In this document: in pieces, positions 1 to 7,386 of the stretch
How the letters are laid out: each line of letters begins with the position of its first letter
Numbering within the stretch: the first letter of the stretch is position 1
From: CANMUM01 sp965263365
Lineage (GTDB): Bacteria; Pseudomonadota; Alphaproteobacteria; Rhodobacterales; Rhodobacteraceae
NCBI GenBank assembly: GCA_965263365.1
Contig: OZ253672.1
Span: 806,001-870,000 of the forward strand
Reading direction: 5' to 3'
Length of the DNA: 64,000 bases
Made by a program: the position numbers and the translations under genes
The notes under the pieces: model-generated
Databases searched by the model: none
Told to the model about the DNA's origin: nothing
What the model saw: the letters and a program-made list of their open reading frames with translations, nothing else

Positions 1-967
1 GACCTGCCGATAGACAAAGGAGGGTCATAATTTGAGCTTGGAGATCGGTTGGAAAGCCTGGAAAAACTTCCGTTGTGACATTGATCGGTTTGATGCGTGA
101 TTGGTCGTGCTTAACTCTCAATCCGCCTTCTCCTTCGATTACTTCAATCCCAGTCTCGCGGAGTTTTTCAACAAAAGATTCGACCAGCGAAGCGCGTGCG
201 CCTGGAAAAAATACATCGCCGCCGGTCATGGCGGGCGCTACCATATACGAGCCCAGTTCAATTCGATCCATAACGACCGCGTGAGTTGCCCCATTCAAGC
301 TTTCCACACCTTCGATAGTGATTGTCTCGCTACCTTGGCCGCTAATTTTGGCGCCCATTTTTGTCAAAAGCGCGCAAAGATCAACAATTTCAGGTTCGCG
401 CGCCGCATTTTTGAGCGTGGTCACACCTTTGGCGAGTGTTGATGCCATCACAATATTTTCGGTCGCGCCAACGGATGCGAAGTTCAGTTCAATTTCAGCG
501 CCTTTAAGCCCTTCGGGTGCTTCGGCGTAGAGATAGCCGTCCACAAGTTCAATTTTCGCGCCTAATTTTTCGAGACCAAAAATGTGCAAATCCATTGGTC
601 GCGCCCCAATCGCACATCCACCAGGCAATGAAACCTCAGCTTTGCCAAAACGCGCGAGAAGGGGGCCTAAAACGAGATTAGACGCGCGCATTTTACGCAC
701 AATTTCGTAGTCGGCTCGGAGATTGTGAATATGATTTGACGATAAAACGATTACGGTATCATCTGCCATCGACGCGACTTCAGTTCCGAGTGATCCCAGC
801 AATTCGTTGGTTGTTTTGATATCAGATAGCCTTGGCACGTTGGTTAAGGTAATCGGTTGCTCAGTTAAAAGGGAAGCTGGCATTAACGTCAATGCCGCAT
901 TTTTTGCGCCTGCAATGTGAACTTCTCCGTTAAGAGGTTTGCCGCCTGTAATACGTATACGGTCCAT
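1..967 (-). CDS. murA: UDP-N-acetylglucosamine 1-carboxyvinyltransferase (MurA), 3' end outside window
   Basis: Cytoplasmic enzyme for the first committed step of peptidoglycan synthesis, transferring enolpyruvate from PEP to UDP-GlcNAc. I translated it from the minus strand: it begins MDRIRITGGKPLNGEV and soon reaches AGAKNAALTLMPA, which holds the Lys-Asn pair that binds substrate. The segment LPGGCAIGARPMDLH carries the catalytic Cys (Cys115 in E. coli numbering). About 322 of roughly 420 residues are visible; the C-terminus runs off the left edge. The ATG at 967 overlaps by one base the stop of the small gene upstream, so the two are probably co-transcribed. No frameshift is seen in the visible part. 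Confidence 0.93.
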   Translation of the reverse strand, partial: MDRIRITGGKPLNGEVHIAGAKNAALTLMPASLLTEQPITLTNVPRLSDIKTTNELLGSLGTEVASMADDTVIVLSSNHIHNLRADYEIVRKMRASNLVLGPLLARFGKAEVSLPGGCAIGARPMDLHIFGLEKLGAKIELVDGYLYAEAPEGLKGAEIELNFASVGATENIVMASTLAKGVTTLKNAAREPEIVDLCALLTKMGAKISGQGSETITIEGVESLNGATHAVVMDRIELGSYMVAPAMTGGDVFFPGARASLVESFVEKLRETGIEVIEGEGGLRVKHDQSRIKPINVTTEVFPGFPTDLQAQIMTLLCLSAG

Positions 968-1128
968 TAAATTTCCTTGATTTTTTTGATAGGAGCACGC
1001 CCTTGAGCACGAGCTTGAGCTTTCCGTTTTTTGAGATTTTCTTTCATATTTTCGGCAACCCGTGATGCGTGCGCCCCGCTTTGAACGTGCTCATTATTAT
1101 TTGAAGTTGAGATGATTTTCTTTTTCAT
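967..1128 (-). CDS. small basic hypothetical protein upstream of murA
   Basis: A 53-residue ORF starting MKKKIISTSNNNEHVQSG and ending in a Lys/Arg/Ala-rich tail (KKRKAQARAQGRAPIKKIK). A ribosome-binding site AAGGAA lies 5 nt before the ATG, and the TAA shares a base with the murA ATG, which supports a real gene in one operon. It has no membrane segment or signal peptide. The composition suggests a nucleic-acid-binding or ribosome-associated small protein, but that is inference from charge alone. I do not recognise a family. Confidence 0.6.
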   Translation of the reverse strand: MKKKIISTSNNNEHVQSGAHASRVAENMKENLKKRKAQARAQGRAPIKKIKEI

Positions 1129-1289
1129 AGGCATTCCTTAACGAAATTCAACAAAGACGTCTAGATAATGATGATGCTATCTCTCAAAGTCAGCGTGCGA
1201 ATTATTAAAATTTCAAAGATGTATCCTTGGGTTGATAAAATCTATTTTGACTTGAAGTTTTCAGCGAACATAGCTAGAAACCGCCCAGC

Positions 1290-1370
<81 letters not shown>

Positions 1371-1421
1371 AATAATAAAAACAGTTATTTAGATAATTTG
1401 AGCGTAAAATGAATTGCTTTA

Positions 1422-1445
1422 CGCCCATGAAACCGCCCATGAAAC
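1422..1445 (+). promoter_or_regulatory. putative integrase arm-binding sites, left (two CGCCCATGAAAC repeats)
   Basis: Two adjacent direct copies of CGCCCATGAAAC at 1422-1433 and 1434-1445, just inside attL. The same 12-mer occurs twice just inside attR (37851-37873) in the same orientation. Short direct repeats flanking both att cores are what tyrosine integrases use as arm sites. The function is inferred. Confidence 0.6.
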
Positions 1446-1450
1446 GCATT

Positions 1451-1999
1451 TTAACTACCCTGTCCCAAGTTCAGCAAGGGTGGCAGTTTGAAGCCGTTTT
1501 TGATGGCTTTATCGGTTGTTCGGCGATAGGCGTAGACGCCGCCTGCGGTTAAAAGGGCTGTCAGCGGCATTGAGATTGCGCCGACAAGTTGGACATAGTC
1601 TGAAAGGCTTTCGGGGCGCGTCCACGCGATCAAAACGCCGAAACACACAATCCCGAAGCAGGATAGCCCGCCCAGATAGATCATAGTTGGCCTTGCGTTT
1701 CTTACAAACGCACTTTCAGATTGAAGCGCAACGCGCTCGCTATTTCCTTGTTCTTGAAAAGCAATTTGATGCGTTCGCTCTTGTTCGATCCGATAATCAT
1801 TCACGGCTTCAATAATTTCCGCGTAGACTTCGGGGTTATTCGTAAGCGCAAGATCAATATCCGCTTCGGGCGTATCAGGCGGTAAGTTGAGCCTCTCGCG
1901 CGCAATCGACGTTGCCTTTTTAACAGCAATATCTTTGAGCTTATCACCAAGAAGTGACGATCCAACGGTTTTTAAAATTCCTGCTAATGCTAATCCCAT
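1451..1999 (-). CDS. holin of the 3-TM / GTA-holin type
   Basis: 182 residues, starting MGLALAGILKTVGSSLLGDK; this start has GGAGG 7 nt upstream, while the longer frame from 2065 would overlap the lysin gene and lacks one. The N-terminal half is soluble (DTPEADIDLALTNNPEVYAEI), followed by at least two hydrophobic segments around residues 109-128 and 135-158. This order matches the Pfam family 'Holin of 3TMs, for gene-transfer release'. It lies one base after the GH108 lysin gene, as expected for a lysis cassette in which the holin opens the inner membrane. It is the last gene of the leftward arm before attL. Confidence 0.75.
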   Translation of the reverse strand: MGLALAGILKTVGSSLLGDKLKDIAVKKATSIARERLNLPPDTPEADIDLALTNNPEVYAEIIEAVNDYRIEQERTHQIAFQEQGNSERVALQSESAFVRNARPTMIYLGGLSCFGIVCFGVLIAWTRPESLSDYVQLVGAISMPLTALLTAGGVYAYRRTTDKAIKNGFKLPPLLNLGQGS

Positions 2000-2000
2000 T

Positions 2001-2630
2001 TTAACCTCCAAACCAACGTTGAAAGAATGCGCGAAGATCGCTCTGTGATGCGGGCTTGCCGTCAATCAAGACAGCGGGCATATCCTCCGCTTCGCATTGC
2101 TCTGCCAGATCAAGGCTCGATGCGCGAACTTCATCGACGCGGCGTTGCCACCCTCGACCGAATGTTTTCCAAAGCGAACCGCCGCGAATGCGTTTCATGA
2201 AAGCAAGTCGTTGATCGCATATTTGGTTGATCACGTCGGGAGCTTCACAACGTGCGCAGTGTTCGATTGTTTGCGGTCCGATACGACCGTCCACCGATGC
2301 ACCCACCACACTTTGCAAATGGCGTGCAGCGCGTGACGGCCCTGAGTTGATCGCGAAATCGTAAACGGCGAGATCAACACCGCTCGGCAAATCATCGCCA
2401 CGAATCACGTTCCAATATCGGCGCTTGTAGATGTGGATCGCTTGTTCGTCGGTTAGGCGCTTGAGGTCGGCGATCGTTCCCTTTGGGTTCAAATAGCGCC
2501 TAAAAGTGGTGAGAGTGATCCCTTTGTTTGTCGCGCCGCCTGGGTCTTCGGGATGGTTCACAAAACCGCCCTCATGTTTAAGACCTTCACGAATTGCACG
2601 TTCTGCGTTTTGTCGCATGATGTCCTCCAT
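2001..2630 (-). CDS. endolysin, glycoside hydrolase family 108 (N-acetylmuramidase)
   Basis: 209 residues. The N-terminus has the GH108 signature LKHEGGFVNHPEDPGGATNKG, whose Glu in HEGG is the family's catalytic acid, followed by YKRRYWNVIRGDDLPSGVDLAVYDFAINSGP. The C-terminal part resembles the PG_binding_3 region usual in these lysins. It cleaves the glycan backbone of peptidoglycan at the end of the lytic cycle. No signal peptide is seen, so release probably depends on the adjacent holin. GGAGG precedes the ATG. A hairpin with a T-run sits just upstream (2633-2656). Confidence 0.9.
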   Translation of the reverse strand: MEDIMRQNAERAIREGLKHEGGFVNHPEDPGGATNKGITLTTFRRYLNPKGTIADLKRLTDEQAIHIYKRRYWNVIRGDDLPSGVDLAVYDFAINSGPSRAARHLQSVVGASVDGRIGPQTIEHCARCEAPDVINQICDQRLAFMKRIRGGSLWKTFGRGWQRRVDEVRASSLDLAEQCEAEDMPAVLIDGKPASQSDLRAFFQRWFGG

Positions 2631-2632
2631 AA

Positions 2633-2656
2633 GAAAAAGCCCACCAAAAGGCGGGC
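2633..2656 (-). terminator. hairpin terminator/attenuator upstream of the lysin
   Basis: On the minus strand GCCCGCC-TTTT-GGTGGGC (7 bp with one G-U pair) is followed by TTTTTC. It lies between the small membrane protein (2681-2860) and the lysin ribosome-binding site, so it could end the tail-gene message or damp lysis-gene expression. Confidence 0.65.
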
Positions 2657-2680
2657 GGATTTAAATAAGTTTTGGAATTG

Positions 2681-2860
2681 CTAGCGTTGCAAATCTTTGC
2701 GTCGCTGTTTGGCTTCGAGCCATTTGTTATAAATAGTTAACACAAGCACTATCGCACCAAGAATTGCGATCAGAACTTGCCAAGCTATAGGCAAATACTC
2801 AAGCCATATCGAATTGGTTACGCCTGCGCTCCCAAGAACAAGTGGGGCGATTGTTTTCAT
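2681..2860 (-). CDS. small membrane protein, possible second holin or spanin-like component
   Basis: 59 residues, starting MKTIAPLVLGSAGVTNS; the frame opens further upstream, but this ATG lies 10 nt after the previous gene's stop. One strong membrane segment (residues about 24-42, IAWQVLIAILGAIVLVLTI) is followed by a basic tail NKWLEAKQRRKDLQR. One hydrophobic span, a charged end and a position just before the lysin and holin suggest a lysis-associated membrane protein (class III holin-like). No family is recognised. Confidence 0.6.
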   Translation of the reverse strand: MKTIAPLVLGSAGVTNSIWLEYLPIAWQVLIAILGAIVLVLTIYNKWLEAKQRRKDLQR

Positions 2861-2870
2861 TTGATTGACC

Positions 2871-3941
2871 CTAATTTGAATATTTGTCTTCGAGATACGC
2901 GCGAATTGAACTTGTTTCGCTCGCGCGTAAATCTTTATTGGTTGCAATGACTTCGTATATGCGCCCACGCCATGATCGCGAAAAATCAGCACCACGATTA
3001 TTTGCGCCGAACGCACCAATCTTGAAAGGTGCGTTTACACCCGAACGACCGATTTTAATCACCTTCTTGTTCATTGGGAGCAATTCAACTGGGTCCGAAT
3101 ACATATTAGCCGCAATCGCACTTCCCGTATATAATTGCCCCGTCCCGATAGCTCCCATAGATCGCCATTCCGAGTCAGTGTTAATACCTGCAATGTCCGT
3201 TGTGATCGTGACGTGATCATCAAATGAGGTGACTTGACCATCCATATAGGTCGCGACAACAAACAGATTCTTCACGAAAGCATCGCCTCCAAAGAAAAGT
3301 CCAAACTTATTCGAGGTTTGAGGCCAAACAATAGCGCCATCTTGGTCGTCGTAGCTCGGCGCGCCGTCGGGCGTAGGGTAGAGGCTTAAACCGCCTGAAA
3401 ATAGGCTTTTCAATTCAGCAATATTACCGTTTGGATCAAGCGTAACTTTTGACGGATCACTACCCGAATACCAACCGATAACCCCGTCTACGCCTGCAAC
3501 GGTCGGAACGGTATGTCGTACAATTCGAATATTTCGAATGCCCCAAATGTAGCTCGCGTTGATATTTCGAATTTCACATCGAACCCAACCTTGTTCGGCG
3601 ACTTTGATGTTTCGAATATTGTAATCATTCAGCCAATCACTAGGAACTTTGTCCATCCCCATCGAATAATCAGAATAACCGCTTTGTTGATGAACCCGCA
3701 AATAGCTTTCGCCGACGTCAAAGTCATTGTCATAAAAGTCGAGCGTTATTGTTCCCGAGAACGGGGCTTTGATGTAAAAATCTATAGAAATGCCAGGCTT
3801 ATTGGTTAAGGAATCTAAGCTGTTGTGGCGCGGGGTTTCATCGACAAGGCCGAGCTTGCTACCCTCGGGCATTTCTCCATATTCGAAATTATTAGCAACA
3901 TTTCGAATATGAAACCCTAAATTTCTATGATCGCGAAACAC
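2871..3941 (-). CDS. tail fibre/receptor-binding protein with C-terminal LamG-like domain
   Basis: 356 residues. The C-terminal half (from about residue 150, VIGWYSGSDPSKVTLDPNG, to the end, SSIRAYLEDKYSN) has the look of phage concanavalin/LamG-type lectin domains, including the frequent ending motif 'E..SIRAYLEDKY'. The N-terminal part is beta-rich and unassigned. It sits between the tail fibre group and the lysis genes, so I infer a tail-tip or fibre-associated protein that contacts host surface glycans. It starts one base from the 80-residue gene upstream. Sugar specificity cannot be read from the sequence. Confidence 0.6.
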   Translation of the reverse strand: MFRDHRNLGFHIRNVANNFEYGEMPEGSKLGLVDETPRHNSLDSLTNKPGISIDFYIKAPFSGTITLDFYDNDFDVGESYLRVHQQSGYSDYSMGMDKVPSDWLNDYNIRNIKVAEQGWVRCEIRNINASYIWGIRNIRIVRHTVPTVAGVDGVIGWYSGSDPSKVTLDPNGNIAELKSLFSGGLSLYPTPDGAPSYDDQDGAIVWPQTSNKFGLFFGGDAFVKNLFVVATYMDGQVTSFDDHVTITTDIAGINTDSEWRSMGAIGTGQLYTGSAIAANMYSDPVELLPMNKKVIKIGRSGVNAPFKIGAFGANNRGADFSRSWRGRIYEVIATNKDLRASETSSIRAYLEDKYSN

Positions 3942-4183
3942 TAAACCGCCTCCGTGACGATAATTGTTGCGGTACTATTGGCTCGCGCGAAGCACTTTAG
4001 CGTGCCACTATACGAAAATGACGCGGGGCCAAACATTCTATGACGTGCTGTCGTTTCGAGAGTGGGCGCGCTATCACCAAAATGTATAAATGCGTCTTCT
4101 CCCCGATTAGTTTCGACGAGGAGAGGGCCTTCTCCGATTTCGGTCCATTCTGTCGCCGTAAGTTCGATTGCCTGTGTTGCCAT
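3941..4183 (-). CDS. small structural-region protein, unknown function
   Basis: 80 residues, beginning MATQAIELTATEWTEIGEGP and ending TATIIVTEAV. The pattern of short beta strands (WTEIGEGPLLVETN, FSYSGTLKCFARAN) is typical of small head- or tail-decorating proteins. It has no membrane segment or signal. Its stop abuts the start of the LamG-like protein and it follows the DUF1353 gene, so it belongs to the tail-tip operon segment. A decoration or fibre-attachment role is a guess. Confidence 0.6.
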   Translation of the reverse strand: MATQAIELTATEWTEIGEGPLLVETNRGEDAFIHFGDSAPTLETTARHRMFGPASFSYSGTLKCFARANSTATIIVTEAV

Positions 4184-4186
4184 GAT

Positions 4187-4621
4187 TTATCCTTTCTTGA
4201 ATGTCCAACGTCTATGCCACCAATAGCCGCCACCAATGCGGACGGCGTAGTACATGACGCTTGCGTGAAACCAATGAATGTTGAGCGCGATCAACCCGTC
4301 ATAAAAGATTTGATCCGCCTCTTTTCGGGTAAGTTTGTTTCCTAGTTTTTCGTAGATATAATCATGGACGGCGGCGGCTTGTTGGTACTTGCTACTCGCG
4401 CGCGGATAAATCCATGAAAAAGGAACAGGAACGCTTGCGCCGTCAAATTCATACCCCTTTGGGACCGTGATGTTCCCTTTGGGATTTTCGAGTGAGCCAA
4501 GAACCCAAGTTAAATCACGGCCTGTTTTTTGACGCTCTTTGCGCCAACCTGCAGGCCATAAGCTTGGCTTTTTGTCAGGAATAGGGACGACCCAAAAATC
4601 GGATGTAAAATTGGAGGCCAT
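4187..4621 (-). CDS. DUF1353 family phage protein
   Basis: 144 residues from MASNFTSDFWVVPIPDKKPS; the frame is open to 4705, but the inner ATG has GAAAGAAA upstream and avoids overlapping the next gene. The family hallmarks are visible: a GYEFDGASVP strand followed by AAAVHDYIYEKL and then a DQIFYDGL helix. DUF1353 proteins occur in many tail/lysis regions and have no established function; the conserved His-Asp and Asp residues suggest a metal-dependent hydrolase, which is unproven. Its neighbours are tail fibre genes. Confidence 0.75.
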   Translation of the reverse strand: MASNFTSDFWVVPIPDKKPSLWPAGWRKERQKTGRDLTWVLGSLENPKGNITVPKGYEFDGASVPVPFSWIYPRASSKYQQAAAVHDYIYEKLGNKLTRKEADQIFYDGLIALNIHWFHASVMYYAVRIGGGYWWHRRWTFKKG

Positions 4622-4631
4622 GATTTTTCTT

Positions 4632-5087
4632 TCAATAGAGGTTGACGAGAAGCGCGACGTTTTCAGGAACGTCAGGCCAATGTTGTTTTTCCGCGAAGCT
4701 TTCATCTTGGTTTAGGATAAGCATAGTTGCGGCGGTTTTCATGCTATCGATCCATGCCAAACCGTCACGATAAGTTGCTGCTTCGCTTGTGCTCAATATA
4801 CCAAGTTGAAGTTTTGCTGATAATTGCAAAATGGTGTTTTGCGGTATCGCGCCGTAAATGCGCCTTTCACTTTCAGAACGAACGTTTTTTGCAAATTCTG
4901 CTTGTTTTTGTGTGATAATTTCGTCGGGTATTGGCGCAATACTGACTTGTGAGAGTGCCAATCGAATTTCTACTTGCTCTGGATCCCCACCTATGACGGT
5001 TGTTTCTAACCATTCACCCAAATCATCATGATAAAACTCACAGTTTACGTCAGTAGCGTTTATATAGTATGCGTTCCGAATATCCAT
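4632..5087 (-). CDS. putative tail fibre assembly-type protein
   Basis: 151 residues starting MDIRNAYYINATDVNCEFYH. The N-terminal part has fibre-assembly-like features (short strands, 'EWLETTVIGGDPEQVEIRLALS'); the middle, residues 55-100, is helical with 'ITQKQAEFAKNVRSESERRI', resembling the C-terminal helical region of fibre chaperones. It starts at the stop of the fibre's shifted C-terminal part, so it is translationally coupled to the fibre. I assign it by position and general pattern only. Confidence 0.45.
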   Translation of the reverse strand: MDIRNAYYINATDVNCEFYHDDLGEWLETTVIGGDPEQVEIRLALSQVSIAPIPDEIITQKQAEFAKNVRSESERRIYGAIPQNTILQLSAKLQLGILSTSEAATYRDGLAWIDSMKTAATMLILNQDESFAEKQHWPDVPENVALLVNLY

Positions 5088-5413
5088 TATGCGATCCTCA
5101 TAAACAAAGTTGAATCTGAGCCGTATTTTTGATCGTCACCACCGTATTCGATCCGCCCCAAACAACGCCACGTACCTGGCACCGTCGCATTTGATATGTC
5201 GGAATCTCCAGACGAGGGCTTTAATTTAGAGCCTGCGATTGTTTGATTGATGTATAAATGCCCTTCGGTGATCATTCGCGCAAAAATCAGTGAGCCGATT
5301 GCATTCCACGCAAGACCTGAATGGGTAATTCGCCCCCCATTAATCCTTGCATCTCCAGCACCATACAAATCGAGAACCGCACCTCCGTCACGAAAAAAAA
5401 CGCATCCGATCAC
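5087..5413 (-). CDS. tail fibre, C-terminal part in a shifted frame
   Basis: The frame encodes VFFRDGGAVLDLYGAGDARING to SDSTLFMRIA. It continues the sense of the upstream fibre ORF (RGYVQALSDRMRFF) if one T is dropped from a T8 run at 5393-5400, giving RMRFFRDGGAVL. No convincing ribosome-binding site precedes the nominal ATG at 5413. I therefore read it as the distal, probably host-contacting end of the fibre, joined by transcriptional slippage, lost by mutation, or split by a sequencing error, and not as an independent gene. Confidence 0.7.
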   Translation of the reverse strand: MIGCVFFRDGGAVLDLYGAGDARINGGRITHSGLAWNAIGSLIFARMITEGHLYINQTIAGSKLKPSSGDSDISNATVPGTWRCLGRIEYGGDDQKYGSDSTLFMRIA

Positions 5414-6575
5414 TTAACGCCTGTACATACCCACGGCGCGTTGTTTGCCCGTCATAAAAGGAGACATGAGTATTGCGTGTTGCGCCCGTATTATACCCAA
5501 ATGAGAATTGGTGATCGGCGGCGCGGCTCGTAATGTTTAGGCCTTTATGTGTATAATTTCCTGTCAGTGTATCATTGGCATCGGAACGGACAAACGATGC
5601 TGCATGAATGCCGTCAAGTTTCTCGGCATCAGCGGCTTTCGCTGTCTTGCCGAGAAACCGATTATCGAGATTAACACTCGCAAGCGATGTCAAATGCCCG
5701 TAAGTATCAAGTGAAATATCTTGAATGACCGTTCCGCCCGTATTGTTTACAGATTCTTGATTCGAAGTATTTGCGTGATTGATCGTAATTGACTTCGCGC
5801 CTGTCTGGTTGACACTAAAACCGCCCCCACCATCAAGAGCGTTGCCCGCAGAAATTGTGATCGATCCGTCTCCAATTGTTGGTTTATTGGTGAGATTGTT
5901 GAAGTTACGGTAATAAGAACCGTGTTGCCCGTCTAATTTATCTGCATTAGTAGCCGTTGTTGCATTACCCGATATTGATATATCATAGGCACCTGTTAGC
6001 CGAGCAACTGGGATTACTCCTGCATTCAGATTACTAGCGTTTCGATAATAAGAACCGTGTTGCCCGTCCAGTTGGACAGCGTTATTAACGCTGCCGCTTG
6101 CGGTTTGGGTTTCAAGCGCGGCGATCTTCGCACGAATTGTTGCGTCGTCAAACGCGCCGAGAACATGGAACTGCGCCCCATTGTATACAATGTGCACAAT
6201 CTCATTAGTACGAAGCGCATTTACTTCGACATTCTTCGTTCCGTCGGGACCGCGCATTCGAAGGGTTTTCGCGCCCCGTCCGTTGACATTGATCGTAGCG
6301 TTTGCGGCGCAATTTGAGTGTAGCTTCACCACAAGCGACATTCCGACGAAATAATTATCGAAAGACGAGTTCGCGAGAACGGTATAGGCTGACCCCGAAC
6401 CCGACGTTGTGAGAGCGCCGTGGTCCTTATAATTCTTCGCGATATCCGAGGCGATAACCCGCATTGCGTCATTGACGTTTTGGCGAGGCATACCCTCTTG
6501 TAAGCCGACCGCGTCCGAACCATCGCCTACAACGGTATTGCTTTCGGGGGTCACTGAATATTTGTGAACGCTCAT
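5388..6575 (-). CDS. tail fibre protein, main part
   Basis: 395 residues. The N-terminus (MSVHKYSVTPESNTVVGDGSDAVG...) is a virion-attachment-type region. The middle carries repeated fibre motifs: LDGQHGSYYRN occurs twice, followed by the related KLDGIHAASFVRSDANDTL, the usual trimeric-shaft signature of marine and lambdoid fibres. The frame stops right after a T8 tract while the +1 frame continues the fibre (5087-5413). It overlaps the lytic transglycosylase gene by 4 bases (ATGA). Role: adsorption to the host surface. Confidence 0.85.
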   Translation of the reverse strand: MSVHKYSVTPESNTVVGDGSDAVGLQEGMPRQNVNDAMRVIASDIAKNYKDHGALTTSGSGSAYTVLANSSFDNYFVGMSLVVKLHSNCAANATINVNGRGAKTLRMRGPDGTKNVEVNALRTNEIVHIVYNGAQFHVLGAFDDATIRAKIAALETQTASGSVNNAVQLDGQHGSYYRNASNLNAGVIPVARLTGAYDISISGNATTATNADKLDGQHGSYYRNFNNLTNKPTIGDGSITISAGNALDGGGGFSVNQTGAKSITINHANTSNQESVNNTGGTVIQDISLDTYGHLTSLASVNLDNRFLGKTAKAADAEKLDGIHAASFVRSDANDTLTGNYTHKGLNITSRAADHQFSFGYNTGATRNTHVSFYDGQTTRRGYVQALSDRMRFFS

Positions 6576-7378
6576 AGGCGCAATCCTCCGCTATTTTGGA
6601 ACGCGGGCAATCCGCGCGCTTTTGTTAATATATCTTGCAGGTTCACTTGACCTTGCATTTGAAATGTAGGGGTTCGCCCTTGGTCGAGTTGTGTGAGCGC
6701 CGCGCCAATACCACCGAGCTTTTGAGATGTGGATAGCGGGGCTCGTTGACCGCCTTGCATGGGGAATTGATCGATGAAAGTTGTTTGAGGCGTTTGTTGC
6801 GACCCTTGAATACGTTGCAGGGCGGCGAAAAAAACGTCATTTGAAATCGCGCCGCTATTCGCAGGTGATTGCCCTCCCATACTTGGAGCGCCCGATCCGC
6901 CAACGAGTGTATCAGCTTTGTTTGTCCAAAGTTGGGCGAATTCCCCTGCGCTCATATTGGCGTTACCGCCATTCAACCGCACGGCGTCCGCACCAACAAT
7001 ATCGACGGCGCGTGCGTTCGGGTCGCGCAAGAGCTTGGTCGCCCCGCCTGCGCCTTGTTGGTGCGCGAGATAGAGTTCGCCCGCAGTGGGTTCGCGACCT
7101 AAAACTCGGCGAAGGTGAGCCGTGTTGTCGCGCGCTAAACGCGCACCTGCATCGGCGGCTTGGTTTGGATCGTAGCGATCTTGCAAGCCGTATTGTTTGG
7201 CGGTGCCGTCGATAAATTGGTACAATCCGCCCGCACTGGAATTAGGGTTCTTGGCGTTTGGATTGCCTCGGCTTTCAATATAGGCGATCGCACGCATCGC
7301 GTTCGGGTCTAGCCCGTAGCGATTGGCGGCTGCTGTAATCGTTTGGTCGATGTCGGGGTTAAGAGAAAATCCTGTCAT
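6572..7378 (-). CDS. virion-associated lytic transglycosylase
   Basis: 268 residues. An SLT (lysozyme-like) domain covers residues about 10-120: YGLDPNAMRAIAYIESRGNP contains the catalytic Glu in AYIESRG, followed by SSAGGLYQFIDGTAKQYG and LYLAHQQGAGGA. The rest is Gly/Gln-rich and low in complexity. Such proteins are carried in the virion and open a local hole in peptidoglycan during DNA ejection. It sits between the fibre gene and two large putative internal virion proteins, which fits an ejection role. No signal peptide. Confidence 0.88.
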   Translation of the reverse strand: MTGFSLNPDIDQTITAAANRYGLDPNAMRAIAYIESRGNPNAKNPNSSAGGLYQFIDGTAKQYGLQDRYDPNQAADAGARLARDNTAHLRRVLGREPTAGELYLAHQQGAGGATKLLRDPNARAVDIVGADAVRLNGGNANMSAGEFAQLWTNKADTLVGGSGAPSMGGQSPANSGAISNDVFFAALQRIQGSQQTPQTTFIDQFPMQGGQRAPLSTSQKLGGIGAALTQLDQGRTPTFQMQGQVNLQDILTKARGLPAFQNSGGLRL

Positions 7379-7386
7379 AATTCACC

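Noticed and set aside
101..530. Plus-strand ORFs across the murA region
   Set aside because: They are shadows of murA on the minus strand, which translates into a clean MurA sequence.
5393..5400. Programmed -1 ribosomal frameshift in the fibre gene
   Set aside because: The continuing frame is +1 (or one T lost), and there is no canonical -1 slippery heptamer arrangement; transcriptional slippage, mutation or sequencing error fits better.
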